63,393 nucleotides of DNA from DASPMP01 sp035758925 (GTDB lineage: Bacteria; Gemmatimonadota; Gemmatimonadetes; Gemmatimonadales; Gemmatimonadaceae). The notes beneath the pieces were generated by a model. It was not told the origin of the DNA and did no database searches. It saw only the letters and a program-made list of their open reading frames with translations. A program made the translations under genes and the position numbers. The stretch spans positions 1 to 63,393 of the forward strand of contig DASTVV010000052.1 of the NCBI GenBank assembly GCA_035758925.1, in the 5' to 3' direction. Below, piece by piece: positions 1 to 7,730 of the stretch. The first letter of the stretch is position 1. Every line of letters begins with the position of its first letter.

Positions 1-2
1 AC

Positions 3-485
3 GGCGCCTGGACCATCCCGTACTGGCACGATGACATCGGCAAGGCGTTCTTCGCGGTGATGCAGAACGCCGATGCGTTCCTGCTCGGCCGCAAGACATA
101 CGTCACGCATGCCGCCGCGTTCGAACCGATGCCGGCCGGCGATCCCTTCGGCGACGTGATGAACGCCCCGAAAAAATACGTGGTCTCGAAGACGCTCAAG
201 CAGCCGACGTGGCGCAACACCACGATCATTCGCGACAATCCGATCGAAGCCGTGCGCGCGCTCAAGGCCGAGCCCGGCAAGAACATCCTCACGGACGGCA
301 GCAGCCAGCTGGTGCACGCACTGCTCGCGGCGGATCTCATCGACGAGCTGCACCTGACGCTCTATCCGGTGACGCTGGGCGGTGGCAAGCGCGTGCTGCC
401 CGAGGGCGTGCACAGGACGTTCAAGCTGGTGTCGGCGACTCCGTATCCGACCGGCGTCGTCGGCCTGCACTACGACCGCGCCTGA
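3..485 (+). CDS. Dihydrofolate-reductase-like (RibD C-terminal) protein, 5' end cut off
   Basis: The reading frame is open from the window edge, so the start lies upstream. The first visible residues (GAWTIPYWHDDIGKAFF) match the early strand-helix region of the RibD_C/DHFR-like family, followed by the LLGRKTY stretch and the Rossmann-like end (ILTDGSSQLV, LHLTLYPVTLGGGKRVLP). Members are NAD(P)H-dependent reductases or uncharacterised DHFR-fold proteins, and the substrate cannot be told here. A second family member lies at 5876-6445. The downstream two-component genes run the opposite way and converge on it with a 26-bp gap. Confidence 0.85.
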   Translation, partial: GAWTIPYWHDDIGKAFFAVMQNADAFLLGRKTYVTHAAAFEPMPAGDPFGDVMNAPKKYVVSKTLKQPTWRNTTIIRDNPIEAVRALKAEPGKNILTDGSSQLVHALLAADLIDELHLTLYPVTLGGGKRVLPEGVHRTFKLVSATPYPTGVVGLHYDRA

Positions 486-511
486 TCAGGGAAGCCGACG
501 TTCGACAGCGG

Positions 512-1348
512 CTAGGCGCCGTCCGGTCGTCCGCGTTTGCGCATGAGCGCCCGGAAATCCAGCCAGCGCGAGTGGCTCGACTTCACCCGGGCGCCGCTGG
601 TGAGGACGATGACGTGCTCGCCGTCGCCGGTATGCGCGATGTGGCTCACCCGATCGAGGTTCACGATCGCCGACCGGTGAACGCGGGTGAACATCATCGG
701 GTCGAGGTGCGCCTCGAGCACGTGCATGCGCTCGCGCAGCAGGTACGAACGTGGGCCGACGTGGAGCCGCGCGTAGTACGCGTCCGCTTCGATCCAGTCG
801 ATGTCGCCCACGCGCACCACGACGTCACGCAGTCCGGTCCGCACGATTACTTCGCGCCACCAGCGGCTGGACACCGTCGGACTGCTTGCGCGCTCGTGCT
901 CGCGCGCCACGCTGTGCAGGGCCGCCGCGCGCTCGAGGGCCGCGCGTGTCCGCAGCTCGTTACGAGCCCGCGCGAGAGCCTCGTCGAGACGGTTCGCCTG
1001 AACGGGCTTCAGCAGATAGTCCAGTGCCCGGACCTCGAAGGCATCGATGGCGTACTCGTCGAACGCGGTCACGAAGACGACGTACGGCATGTGGGCCGGC
1101 TCGAGACGGGACACGACGCCGAACCCGTCGAGTCCGGGCATTCGGATGTCGAGGAGCATCAGGTCCGGTTTCAGTCGAGCGACCGCGTCCACTGCCTCGA
1201 GGCCCGACGCACAGGTCCCCACCACGGAGACGCCTGGCCGGCCCGCGAGGAGTCGCACGACGTCCGCACGCACAAGTGGTTCGTCATCCACCACGAGCGC
1301 GCGAACGGGCGTATCGCCCGCCAGCTTCAGGGCGCCGGCGACCGTCAT
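512..1348 (-). CDS. LytTR-type response regulator
   Basis: A 278-residue cytoplasmic response regulator. Residues about 15-125 form a receiver domain with acidic pocket D21-D22, phospho-acceptor D67 (LLDIRMPG) and K114 (LLKP). Residues about 165-270 form a LytTR DNA-binding domain (WIEADAYYARLHV, FTRVHRSAIVNL). The chosen ATG at 1348 overlaps the stop of the upstream kinase as ATGA, giving translational coupling; an upstream in-frame start at 1378 lies inside the kinase gene and is less likely. LytTR proteins bind two direct 9-bp repeats about two helical turns apart, and such repeats lie upstream of this operon (2638-2667) and of two neighbouring divergent regions. I infer that this is their regulator. 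Confidence 0.93.
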   Translation of the reverse strand: MTVAGALKLAGDTPVRALVVDDEPLVRADVVRLLAGRPGVSVVGTCASGLEAVDAVARLKPDLMLLDIRMPGLDGFGVVSRLEPAHMPYVVFVTAFDEYAIDAFEVRALDYLLKPVQANRLDEALARARNELRTRAALERAAALHSVAREHERASSPTVSSRWWREVIVRTGLRDVVVRVGDIDWIEADAYYARLHVGPRSYLLRERMHVLEAHLDPMMFTRVHRSAIVNLDRVSHIAHTGDGEHVIVLTSGARVKSSHSRWLDFRALMRKRGRPDGA

Positions 1349-2604
1349 ACGTGCGTCTCCTCGAAGGCGCCGGACCACGTATCGCCCACTCGCACGGGCG
1401 CGGGCGGAACGCCGACGTCGAGCGCCGGCAGCACGACGATCGCCTCCGCCCCACCGCCCTCACGATTCCGCAGCACGAGCGTGGCTTGAGCGCCGAAGAG
1501 ATGCGCGAGTCGCGAGCGCGTGTTGGAGATCCCGATCCCCTCGTGCTCCAACTGGCCCGCGGCGTCCAACGGGAATCCGGAGCCGGAGTCGCCGATGGCA
1601 ATTCTCACCGAACCGGCGATGCGATCCACCTGCACGCGCACGTCTCCCACGCCCTCGTGATCCTCGATTCCGTGCCTGATGGCGTTTTCCACCAGCGGCT
1701 GGAGCAGCATCGTGGGAATGGCGCACTGCCGGGCCTGATCGTCCACATCGACCGTCACGCGCAGCCGGTCGCTGAACCGTACGCGCTGGATGTAGAGATA
1801 GTCGTCGAGGATCTCGAGCTCGCTCGCGATCGAGTTGAACTGGCCGCCGAGCGCGCCGTTTGTGACCGATGCATCCGCGTCGAGCGCACGTCGCTTTCGC
1901 GATCCCAGCGTCCGCCGCAGGAGCCCACTGAGTCGCTCGATGACGGCGCGCGCCTCGCGCGGGCGATCCTGGCTGACGAGCGCGGCGATGGCGCCAAGCG
2001 TGTTGAACAGAAAGTGCGGGTTGAGCTCCATCGCCAGCGCTTCGAGCCGCGCCTCCGTGACACTTGCCTCGAGCGCGGTCGCTTCCGCTTCCGCCTTCAT
2101 GCGCGCCACCGTCTCGTCGCGCGCCGCGCGGGCAAAGTCGATCGCGACAATGGCGCCCGCGGTGGCGCCGTAGGTGAGAACGCTTTCGAGGAAATAACTG
2201 CCGAAGAAGCGCTGGATCTGGTTGGACAGCGACGAGGCGATGCCGAGGTTCCGACCCGTTGTGAACCAGAACAGGGCAGCATCGCTCAGAATCACGATGC
2301 AGGCGACCACGGCGCTGGCGGCAACGTGAGCAGCCAAGGATCGCATCGCTCTGCCGTCCGAAAACGGGAACCTGGTTGCCGCGTAGGCGATGGCCGGCGT
2401 CACCGCCAGCCAGAGCAGCCACCACGGCATTCCCATGACGAGGGCGCCACCCAGGCTCCACGCGCGCCCGACCGCGCGCGCGAGCACGTACGACTGTACG
2501 ACCTGCGCCAGTCCGAACGTGAGCCACACGACCGCGGCAAGACGAAAGAGCGCCGGGCGGGACGACGCCACGGCACGGAGATCCGGGAGTTGCGCCATTG
2601 TCAC
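1345..2604 (-). CDS. LytS/YehU-type membrane sensor histidine kinase
   Basis: 419 residues. About 155 N-terminal residues are hydrophobic and give roughly four membrane segments (around 21-44, 53-76, 91-114 and 138-157). A short coiled coil leads to the His_kinase (PF06580) motif ELNPHFLFNTLGA with phospho-histidine H197, and a GHKL ATPase with N-box LLQPLVENAIRHG (300-312) and GSGFP. Between the phospho-helix and the usual YLxIQxxRF helix there is an extra segment of about 20 residues (235-256, rich in Arg and Ala) not typical of the family. It is the first gene of a two-gene operon with the LytTR regulator. There is no extracytoplasmic domain of size, so the signal is probably sensed in or at the membrane. 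A TCGTTGCA direct repeat lies 35-63 bp upstream. Confidence 0.92.
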   Translation of the reverse strand: MTMAQLPDLRAVASSRPALFRLAAVVWLTFGLAQVVQSYVLARAVGRAWSLGGALVMGMPWWLLWLAVTPAIAYAATRFPFSDGRAMRSLAAHVAASAVVACIVILSDAALFWFTTGRNLGIASSLSNQIQRFFGSYFLESVLTYGATAGAIVAIDFARAARDETVARMKAEAEATALEASVTEARLEALAMELNPHFLFNTLGAIAALVSQDRPREARAVIERLSGLLRRTLGSRKRRALDADASVTNGALGGQFNSIASELEILDDYLYIQRVRFSDRLRVTVDVDDQARQCAIPTMLLQPLVENAIRHGIEDHEGVGDVRVQVDRIAGSVRIAIGDSGSGFPLDAAGQLEHEGIGISNTRSRLAHLFGAQATLVLRNREGGGAEAIVVLPALDVGVPPAPVRVGDTWSGAFEETHV

Positions 2605-2637
2605 CAGAATAACTCCGGGACACCAGTCCGCGCGTCA

Positions 2638-2667
2638 CTCGTTGCAGTTTTCCGGGGGTTCGTTGCA
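2638..2667. promoter_or_regulatory. Candidate LytTR-regulator binding site A (direct repeat)
   Basis: CTCGTTGCA at 2638-2646 and TTCGTTGCA at 2659-2667 share eight bases and start exactly 21 bp apart (9-bp repeat, 12-bp spacer). This geometry is typical of LytTR-domain sites. It lies just upstream of the LytS/LytTR operon, which suggests autoregulation. The same repeat at the same spacing recurs at 5296-5325 and, in weaker form, at 3651-3680. Confidence 0.6.
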
Positions 2668-2702
2668 CTCGGCCGGGGTCGTCAACCAAGCCGACTGAGA
2701 CG

Positions 2703-3545
2703 TCAACCGATCGGCTTCGCCATCAGTGCATCGAGATCGGCAAACGGCACGGCTTCGTCGGCGAACGTGAATGTTCCACGCTCACGGATTTCTCGCGCCG
2801 CGCGGCGCAAGGCGCCGAGCGCAGCGCGGTTGAGCGCCGAGCCGACGCTGATCCGGCGAACGCCCAGCGCGGCGAGCTGCGGCACCGAGAAAGGCGCCTG
2901 CTTGAGGCCCACGAGAACATTGACCGGCTTCCCCACCGAGGCGCAGACCGTCCGGATGTCGTCGGCATTGGTGAGTCCGGGCGCGTAGAGCGCGTCGGCG
3001 CCCGCTCGCTCGAAGGCCTGCAGCCGGCGGATGGTGTCGTCGAGGTCCGGGCGGCCATGCAGATAGTTCTCGGCCCTGCCCACGAGGACAAATGGGAAAG
3101 GGAGACGTCTTGCCGCCTCGGCTGCCGCGAAGATTCGCTCGACCGCGTGCTGAAAATCGTAAAGCGGCCGCGCGGAGTCGCCGGTCGCGTCCTCGATGGA
3201 CCCTCCAACCAGCCCGGCCGTCTCCCCCGCACGACGGATAGTCTCCGCCGCCGCTTCGGGAGAATGGCCGAAGCCGTTTTCGAGATCCGCGGCGACCGGC
3301 AGGTGCGTCGCGCCCGCAATGGCTTTCGCGTTCGCCAGCGTTTCGTCGCGGGTAACGAGGCCGGCGCCGTCGGGTCGTCCCAGGCCATGCGCCAGGCCGG
3401 CGCTGGTCGTCGTCAGCGCCTCGAAGCCGAGCTCCGTCAGGATGCGCGCGGAGCCGGCATCCCACGGATTAGGAATCACGAACGCTCCTGGGCGTTGGTG
3501 CAGTGCCTGGAACGCTGCGCCTTTCTGCTGTTGCGTGACTGTCAT
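2703..3545 (-). CDS. Isocitrate lyase / PEP mutase family protein
   Basis: 280 residues with a TIM-barrel ICL/PEPM pattern: N-terminal PNPWDAGSARIL, TTTSAGLAHGLG, the metal-binding ADLENGFG, GRAENYL, then LYAPGLTNADD and a C-terminal RRISVGSALNRAALG. It lacks the KKCGH signature of true isocitrate lyases, so it belongs with the short PEPM/oxaloacetate-decarboxylase-like group. Candidate roles are C-C or P-C bond cleavage on a 2-oxo or 2-hydroxy acid; the substrate is unknown. The ATG at 3545 is chosen because residues before it look non-coding and the family starts about ten residues before FVIPNPWDAG. It is divergent from the secreted protein gene at 3746, with a candidate LytTR site between them. 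Confidence 0.85.
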   Translation of the reverse strand: MTVTQQQKGAAFQALHQRPGAFVIPNPWDAGSARILTELGFEALTTTSAGLAHGLGRPDGAGLVTRDETLANAKAIAGATHLPVAADLENGFGHSPEAAAETIRRAGETAGLVGGSIEDATGDSARPLYDFQHAVERIFAAAEAARRLPFPFVLVGRAENYLHGRPDLDDTIRRLQAFERAGADALYAPGLTNADDIRTVCASVGKPVNVLVGLKQAPFSVPQLAALGVRRISVGSALNRAALGALRRAAREIRERGTFTFADEAVPFADLDALMAKPIG

Positions 3546-3650
3546 CGCCGCCGCCTCACCGTTGACCAAGGGCCGCAATCTCCGGCCAGCAGGCCGCGAA
3601 AGGCAAGACTGCGTTGGCGACTCGACGCGGACCGCCGATGAGCGGCTCAA

Positions 3651-3680
3651 CTCGTTGCACGGACTCCCGCGTTCATTGCG
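3651..3680. promoter_or_regulatory. Candidate LytTR-regulator binding site C (degenerate second half)
   Basis: CTCGTTGCA at 3651-3659 is followed 21 bp later by TTCATTGCG at 3672-3680, which matches the second half of the other two sites at 7 of 9 positions with the same 12-bp spacer. It sits in the 200-bp divergent region between the ICL/PEPM-like gene (start 3545, minus) and the secreted protein gene (start 3746, plus). Confidence 0.45.
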
Positions 3681-3699
3681 TGTGACGGAGACTTCCGCG

Positions 3700-3718
3700 A
3701 CGATCACAGTATGATCGT
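3700..3718. promoter_or_regulatory. Inverted repeat upstream of the secreted protein gene
   Basis: ACGATCA (3700-3706), a 5-bp spacer and TGATCGT (3712-3718) form a perfect 7-bp-arm inverted repeat ending 27 bp before the ATG at 3746. Its size and symmetry fit a dimeric repressor operator. No regulator in the window is clearly linked to it. Confidence 0.35.
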
Positions 3719-3745
3719 GCTCTCAATCAGCTGGAGATTCCCGAT

Positions 3746-4354
3746 ATGCGCAGGACCATGCTGTCTGGCGTTGCCCTCGTCGCACTGTGCGCTGGCCTGG
3801 CACAGGGGCAGACGGACTCGATGGCATCGCACCGGATGCAGCCGACGGCGATGGGGGCCGGCAAGCCGTCTTCGGTGAACTCGCCCGATCCCAGGTCGTA
3901 CGGCCCAGAGGTCTCGAAGGCGTACGAGCAGGTGCGTCACGCAACGGCGCCGTTTCGCGATCTCAAGGTCGCAATCGCTTCCGGATACTCCGCGTCGGTT
4001 CCCAATTGTCTCTCGGACCCCGTGGCTGGAGCGATGGGATACCACCATATCAACCGCGCCAACCTCGTGAAGGAAGTGGAAGTCGAGAAGCCGCAAATCC
4101 TGTTGTTCGAGCGGCGCGCGAACGGCGACTACGCGCTCAATGGCGTCGAGTACATCGTGCCGTACCGGCTCTGGCCGGCCGACTCGACGCCGCCGCGAGT
4201 GATGGGTCGCGAGCTGGTCCGCGCCGACGGCCTCCAGTTGTGGTACATGCACATGTGGGTCTGGAAGCGCAACAAGAGCGGCCTGTTCGCGAATTACAAC
4301 CCCGACGCCGAGTGTCGCACGCCGCCCGCGCCAGTGCCGACGCCAGGTCAGTGA
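3746..4354 (+). CDS. Secreted protein of unknown function
   Basis: 202 residues. The first 21 or so (MRRTMLSGVALVALCAGLAQG) form a Sec signal peptide with an AQG cleavage region. The mature part has a compact core: YEQVRHATAPFRDLKVAIASGY, GAMGYHHINR, ILLFERRANGDYALNGVEYIVPY, RELVRADGLQLWYMHMW and a C-terminal FANYNPDAEC. The repeated His and Trp residues suggest metal or small-ligand binding, but I do not recognise a characterised family. A GGAG ribosome site lies at 3731-3734. Its 3' end overlaps the convergent DoxX-like gene by 7 bp. A candidate LytTR site and a separate inverted repeat lie upstream. Confidence 0.75.
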   Translation: MRRTMLSGVALVALCAGLAQGQTDSMASHRMQPTAMGAGKPSSVNSPDPRSYGPEVSKAYEQVRHATAPFRDLKVAIASGYSASVPNCLSDPVAGAMGYHHINRANLVKEVEVEKPQILLFERRANGDYALNGVEYIVPYRLWPADSTPPRVMGRELVRADGLQLWYMHMWVWKRNKSGLFANYNPDAECRTPPAPVPTPGQ

Positions 4355-5226
4355 GTCGGCTGCCCGCGCTCGGGCATCACGGACGCGGAAGCTTGAGCCG
4401 GTGATCCATCCATAGCGGTCGGGCGGGGCAACCCAGCGAGGTCGGGATGCACCTTGCTGGCGCTCGATCGCATGGAGGCCGCTACCACCCACGCGGCAGC
4501 TCCAACGATCCACGAAACGAAGAGGCCCGTCCACGGGAGCTGGCTCTTCGGTGACGCGACCACGAGCGGCACCCAGACGAGCGCGGTGAACACCGCGATC
4601 ATCCCCGCCTCCATCGTCGCCGCCAGCCGCGGCACGACACCCAACAGGATGCCGAGTCCGGCCGCAATGTGTCCGGCGCCACCGAGGTATGCCCAGAAGG
4701 GGCGAAACGGAATCCACTTCGGAACGAAACCGATGGTCTGCGGGGCGTACACGAAGTGCGCGATGCCGATCGGGATCACACCCAGCGCAAGGAGCAGCGT
4801 GGCTACACGCTTGCCGCGCTCGCCGGCGAAGAAGCCTCGCGTCGATCCCCTGCCTTGACCGAGTGTCTGAAAGAGAATCCATCCACCCGCCAGGATCGCC
4901 GCGATCTCACCGGCCCCCGACCAGTTCCCCTCGACCAGGGGCTCCCTGGCGATCTTGGGAACTTCGAGCAGAACGAACCACAGCAGGACGTAGGCGAAAA
5001 GGACTCGCGAGGCCGCCGCGGCGGTGCGCTGCCAGGCCAGTCCTGCTGCCATGCACAGCAAGACCACGCCCGATAGGTACGCCAGCGCGGTACGTCCAGG
5101 CACCCATGCCGGAACGGGCTGCCACTGCAGCGCGAAGTCGCCGTACACCAGGCTGAGAACGCCGAGCCCAACCAGCGCCGCGGCGAAGGTGAGGCGGTCG
5201 GGGGCGGGAGCGAAGTTCCGGTTCAT
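4348..5226 (-). CDS. DoxX-like integral membrane protein
   Basis: 292 residues with about seven to eight hydrophobic segments, a charged loop near 155-165 and a soluble C-terminal tail. The segments HFVYAPQTIGFVPKWIPFRPFWAYLGGAGHIAAGLGILLG resemble the DoxX/DUF4267 type of quinone-associated or uncharacterised membrane proteins. The start is set at the ATG at 5226 (MNRNFAPAP), since the ten residues upstream look non-coding. It is divergent from the DUF2721 gene, and the shared 148-bp region contains the best-conserved spaced direct repeat (5296-5325). Function is unknown; regulation by the LytTR protein at 512-1348 is an inference. Confidence 0.75.
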   Translation of the reverse strand: MNRNFAPAPDRLTFAAALVGLGVLSLVYGDFALQWQPVPAWVPGRTALAYLSGVVLLCMAAGLAWQRTAAAASRVLFAYVLLWFVLLEVPKIAREPLVEGNWSGAGEIAAILAGGWILFQTLGQGRGSTRGFFAGERGKRVATLLLALGVIPIGIAHFVYAPQTIGFVPKWIPFRPFWAYLGGAGHIAAGLGILLGVVPRLAATMEAGMIAVFTALVWVPLVVASPKSQLPWTGLFVSWIVGAAAWVVAASMRSSASKVHPDLAGLPRPTAMDGSPAQASASVMPERGQPTH

Positions 5227-5295
5227 GTGGGTCCTCGGATGTGCGCGCGAGAGCATACGCTCAGATCAAGCGGGCCGACAGGAGCGTTGGCGGCG

Positions 5296-5325
5296 CTCGT
5301 TGCACGCCTCTCGGAATTCGTTGCA
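5296..5325. promoter_or_regulatory. Candidate LytTR-regulator binding site B (direct repeat)
   Basis: CTCGTTGCA at 5296-5304 and TTCGTTGCA at 5317-5325, 21 bp start to start, match site A at all 18 repeat positions while the 12-bp spacers differ. It lies between the DoxX-like gene (start 5226, minus) and the DUF2721 gene (start 5375, plus), so either or both could be targets. Confidence 0.6.
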
Positions 5326-5374
5326 GCGCTGCCGGACGATCGCGCGGGGCTCGGTCTTTGCGCACTCAGGCGCG

Positions 5375-5872
5375 ATGCAGCAGGACTCCAGCGTCACTGC
5401 CGTTGCGCACGTCATTCAGCTGGCGGTCGCGCCCGTCTTCCTCCTGTCCGGGATTGGCGCCATCCTCGGTGTGATGACCAACCGGATCGCTCGCATCATC
5501 GACCGCGCGCGATCCCTGCAGCAGGGCCACCTCGCGCTCGGGCCAGGCGGCGAGAGCGCGCGGCTGTCCGAGCTCGCCGCGCTGGCGCGACGTGCCAGGC
5601 TGATGAGCTATTCGATCGCCCTGTGTACGACGACCGCGCTGCTGATCTGCGCCGTCATCGCGGTGCTGTTCTTCGGGGCGCGCATCAACATCGACACCTC
5701 CATCGCCGTCGTTGTGATCTTCATCGCGGCGATGGCGACATTCTTCCTCGGTCTGCTATTGTTCCTGCGCGAGATATTCCTGGCGACACGAACGCTGCGC
5801 ATTGGTGTCCAGCACGCGGTGATTCTGGAGCGTCGGGAGGAGCCGAAGATTCTGAGCGGACCAGAGGACTAG
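5375..5872 (+). CDS. DUF2721 family membrane protein
   Basis: 165 residues. An N-terminal membrane segment (VIQLAVAPVFLLSGIGAILGVMTNRIARIIDR) with a following amphipathic, Arg-rich linker, then two C-terminal membrane segments (about 75-97 and 101-123). The FLLSGIGAILGVMTNRxxRIIDRAR pattern is characteristic of DUF2721, whose role is unknown. The ATG at 5375 (MQQDSS) is chosen as the family start; the frame is open further upstream but overlaps the divergent promoter region. Its stop lies 3 bp before the GTG of the next DHFR-like gene, so the two are probably co-transcribed. Confidence 0.82.
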   Translation: MQQDSSVTAVAHVIQLAVAPVFLLSGIGAILGVMTNRIARIIDRARSLQQGHLALGPGGESARLSELAALARRARLMSYSIALCTTTALLICAVIAVLFFGARINIDTSIAVVVIFIAAMATFFLGLLLFLREIFLATRTLRIGVQHAVILERREEPKILSGPED

Positions 5873-5875
5873 ATC

Positions 5876-6445
5876 GTGAAAGCTTCGGTGTTCGTGGGAA
5901 TGAGCGTGGACGGCTTCATTGCACGGCGTGACGACCGGCTCGACTTTCTCGACACGAGCGACGGCAGTGACGCCGACAGCGGCGCTGGTGGTGGGGGCCA
6001 CGGCTTCGAGGAGTTCATCGCGTCCGTGGACGCCCTGGTGATGGGCCGCCGCACCTACGACGTGGTCCTCGGCTTCGGCCAGTGGCCCTATGGAAAGAAG
6101 CCGGTGTTCGTACTCAGCAAGCGCAGGCTGAAGAAGGCGCCGAAGGGCGCCGTGGTCGAGCGACTCTCCGGCGAGCCGGCGGACGTCGTGAACCAGCTCG
6201 AGAAGCGCGGCCTCGAGCATCTTTATGTGGACGGCGGTGCGACGATCCAGCGCTTCCTGGCGGCCGGGCTGATCGACCGCCTCGTTCTCTCACGCGTGCC
6301 GGTGCTGATCGGCAAGGGGATCTCGCTGTTCGGCAAGTTGCCGCACGATGTGCGGCTCAAACACGTGGCTACTCGTACATTCCCTGGCGGTCTGGTTCAA
6401 ACCGAGTACAACGTCATGCGGGCGACAGTATCGAGAGCAGACTGA
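5876..6445 (+). CDS. Dihydrofolate-reductase-like (RibD C-terminal) protein
   Basis: 189 residues starting at GTG. It has the DHFR/RibD_C pattern: VFVGMSVDGFIARRDDRLDFL, VDALVMGRRTYDVVLGF, KKPVFVLSKRR, LEHLYVDGGATIQRFLAAGLIDRLVLSRVPVLIGKGISLFG. The nicotinamide-cofactor fold is visible; the substrate is not known. It is a distant paralogue of the gene at the window start. The 3-bp gap after the DUF2721 gene points to one transcript. Convention in related proteins is a short start just before the first strand, which supports the GTG. Confidence 0.87.
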   Translation: MKASVFVGMSVDGFIARRDDRLDFLDTSDGSDADSGAGGGGHGFEEFIASVDALVMGRRTYDVVLGFGQWPYGKKPVFVLSKRRLKKAPKGAVVERLSGEPADVVNQLEKRGLEHLYVDGGATIQRFLAAGLIDRLVLSRVPVLIGKGISLFGKLPHDVRLKHVATRTFPGGLVQTEYNVMRATVSRAD

Positions 6446-6539
6446 TTCTCGGCTCGGCGAGTCAAACAGATAGCGCACCTCAGTAGTGCGTTCTGGATCG
6501 GCCCTCCGGCCAATTGCAGCAGTAATAGCAGACAGCTTC

Positions 6540-6592
6540 GATCAACGATGAATCGCCTCTCGCAAGGAGCATGGCCATGCGCATCGTTGATC
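6540..6592 (+). promoter_or_regulatory. Hairpin enclosing the esterase ribosome site and start codon
   Basis: GATCAACGATG (6540-6550) and CATCGTTGATC (6582-6592) are perfect 11-bp reverse complements. The 31-nt loop contains the AAGGAG ribosome site (6564-6569) and both candidate ATG codons (6571 and 6577). In mRNA this stem would place the translation start in a closed loop, and in DNA it could be an operator. It is not followed by a T-tract, so a terminator is unlikely. Confidence 0.5.
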
Positions 6593-7713
6593 ATCCTGTC
6601 GAGTCACAGGGCACGGAACCGGAACGCAGCCCACGGACGCTGAATCGCCGTACCATTCTGAAGGCGGCGGGTGCAGTGTCCGCCGCGCCGCTCGTGTCGG
6701 CGCTGTCCCAGACACCGTTCGTGAGCCAGGGTGGCCGTCCGCCGAACCTCAACTGCGAGCCGCCACGAATCCCGCTCGAACCTACAACGCAGAAATTCAT
6801 CGATAGCCTGGCCGGGGCCAAGCCGCTCTATACGATGACACCCGCCGCCGCGCACGCCGTGCTCACGGATTTGCAGAAGAAACCGCTGCCACCAGGAGTG
6901 ACGCTGCGTCCCGCGGACATCAAGGACGTTGTGTGGCCGGTGGGACCGACCGGGAGCACGCGCATCCGGATCTATCGTCCGCAGGACGCCACCGGTGTCC
7001 TGCCCGTGGTCATGTACTTCCATGGCGGCGGCTGGGTGCTGGGCGACAAGATCACGCACGACCGCCTGGTGCGTGAGCTCACTGATGGTGTGAAGGCCGC
7101 GTTCGTATTCGTGGACTACATCAATTCGCCCGAGGCCAAGTACCCGAGGCAGAACGAGCAGGCGTACGCGTCGATGAAGTACGTCGTCGAACACGCGCGG
7201 GAGCTGATGGTGGACGCGACGCGCCTTGCGATTGCCGGCGACAGCGTCGGCGGGAACATGTGCGCCGCCATCACGCTGATGGCGAAGGAGCGCAGCGGGC
7301 CACGCATCGCCTACCAGGTGCTGTTCTATCCCCTCACGGATTTTCAGTCGAATGACAGCTCGTATCAGCGCTACGCCAACGGCCCCTGGCTCACGGCGGC
7401 CAACCTGAAGTGGATGTTCGAGCTCCAGGGTCTGAACGGCACGGAGGGCATCACGGCGTTTCCGCTGCGCGCCACGGTGGAGCAGCTGCGCGGACTGCCC
7501 GACGCGCTGGTCATCACCGACGACGACGTCCTTCAGGACGAAGGCGAGGAGTACGCTGGCAAGCTGTCACAGGCCGGTGTGCGCGTGACGACCGTACGAT
7601 ACAACCAGACAATTCACGATTTCGTGATGCTCAATCCGCTCGCGAACACGCCGGCAGCGCGTGGCGCGATCGCGCAGGGTATCTGGGCACTTCGAGGGGC
7701 ACTCCACACGTAG
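6577..7713 (+). CDS. Exported alpha/beta-hydrolase (HSL/family IV esterase)
   Basis: 378 residues. A twin-arginine-type leader (NRRTILKAAGAVSAAPLVSA, about residues 23-42) suggests Tat export after folding. The body has the family IV oxyanion motif HGGGW (149-153), nucleophile elbow GDSVGG (Ser about 223), the acid in ITDDDVLQDEGE and the catalytic His in TIHDF. Likely a carboxylesterase acting on short acyl esters. The ATG at 6577 is preferred because AAGGAG ends 7 bp before it; the ATG at 6571 is only one base from the ribosome site. An 11-bp stem brackets this region. A long palindromic repeat follows the gene. Confidence 0.88.
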   Translation: MRIVDHPVESQGTEPERSPRTLNRRTILKAAGAVSAAPLVSALSQTPFVSQGGRPPNLNCEPPRIPLEPTTQKFIDSLAGAKPLYTMTPAAAHAVLTDLQKKPLPPGVTLRPADIKDVVWPVGPTGSTRIRIYRPQDATGVLPVVMYFHGGGWVLGDKITHDRLVRELTDGVKAAFVFVDYINSPEAKYPRQNEQAYASMKYVVEHARELMVDATRLAIAGDSVGGNMCAAITLMAKERSGPRIAYQVLFYPLTDFQSNDSSYQRYANGPWLTAANLKWMFELQGLNGTEGITAFPLRATVEQLRGLPDALVITDDDVLQDEGEEYAGKLSQAGVRVTTVRYNQTIHDFVMLNPLANTPAARGAIAQGIWALRGALHT

Positions 7714-7730
7714 AGACCGTCAACAACGCA

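Noticed and set aside
751..2988. Very long plus-strand open frame opposite the two-component genes
   Set aside because: It is Arg/Pro/His-rich with no domain and lies antisense to the clearly coding LytTR regulator and LytS-type kinase; such shadow frames are usual in GC-rich DNA.
3704..4882. Minus-strand frame of 392 codons over the secreted protein and DoxX-like genes
   Set aside because: No domain, Arg-rich, and antisense to a conserved secreted protein; a shadow.
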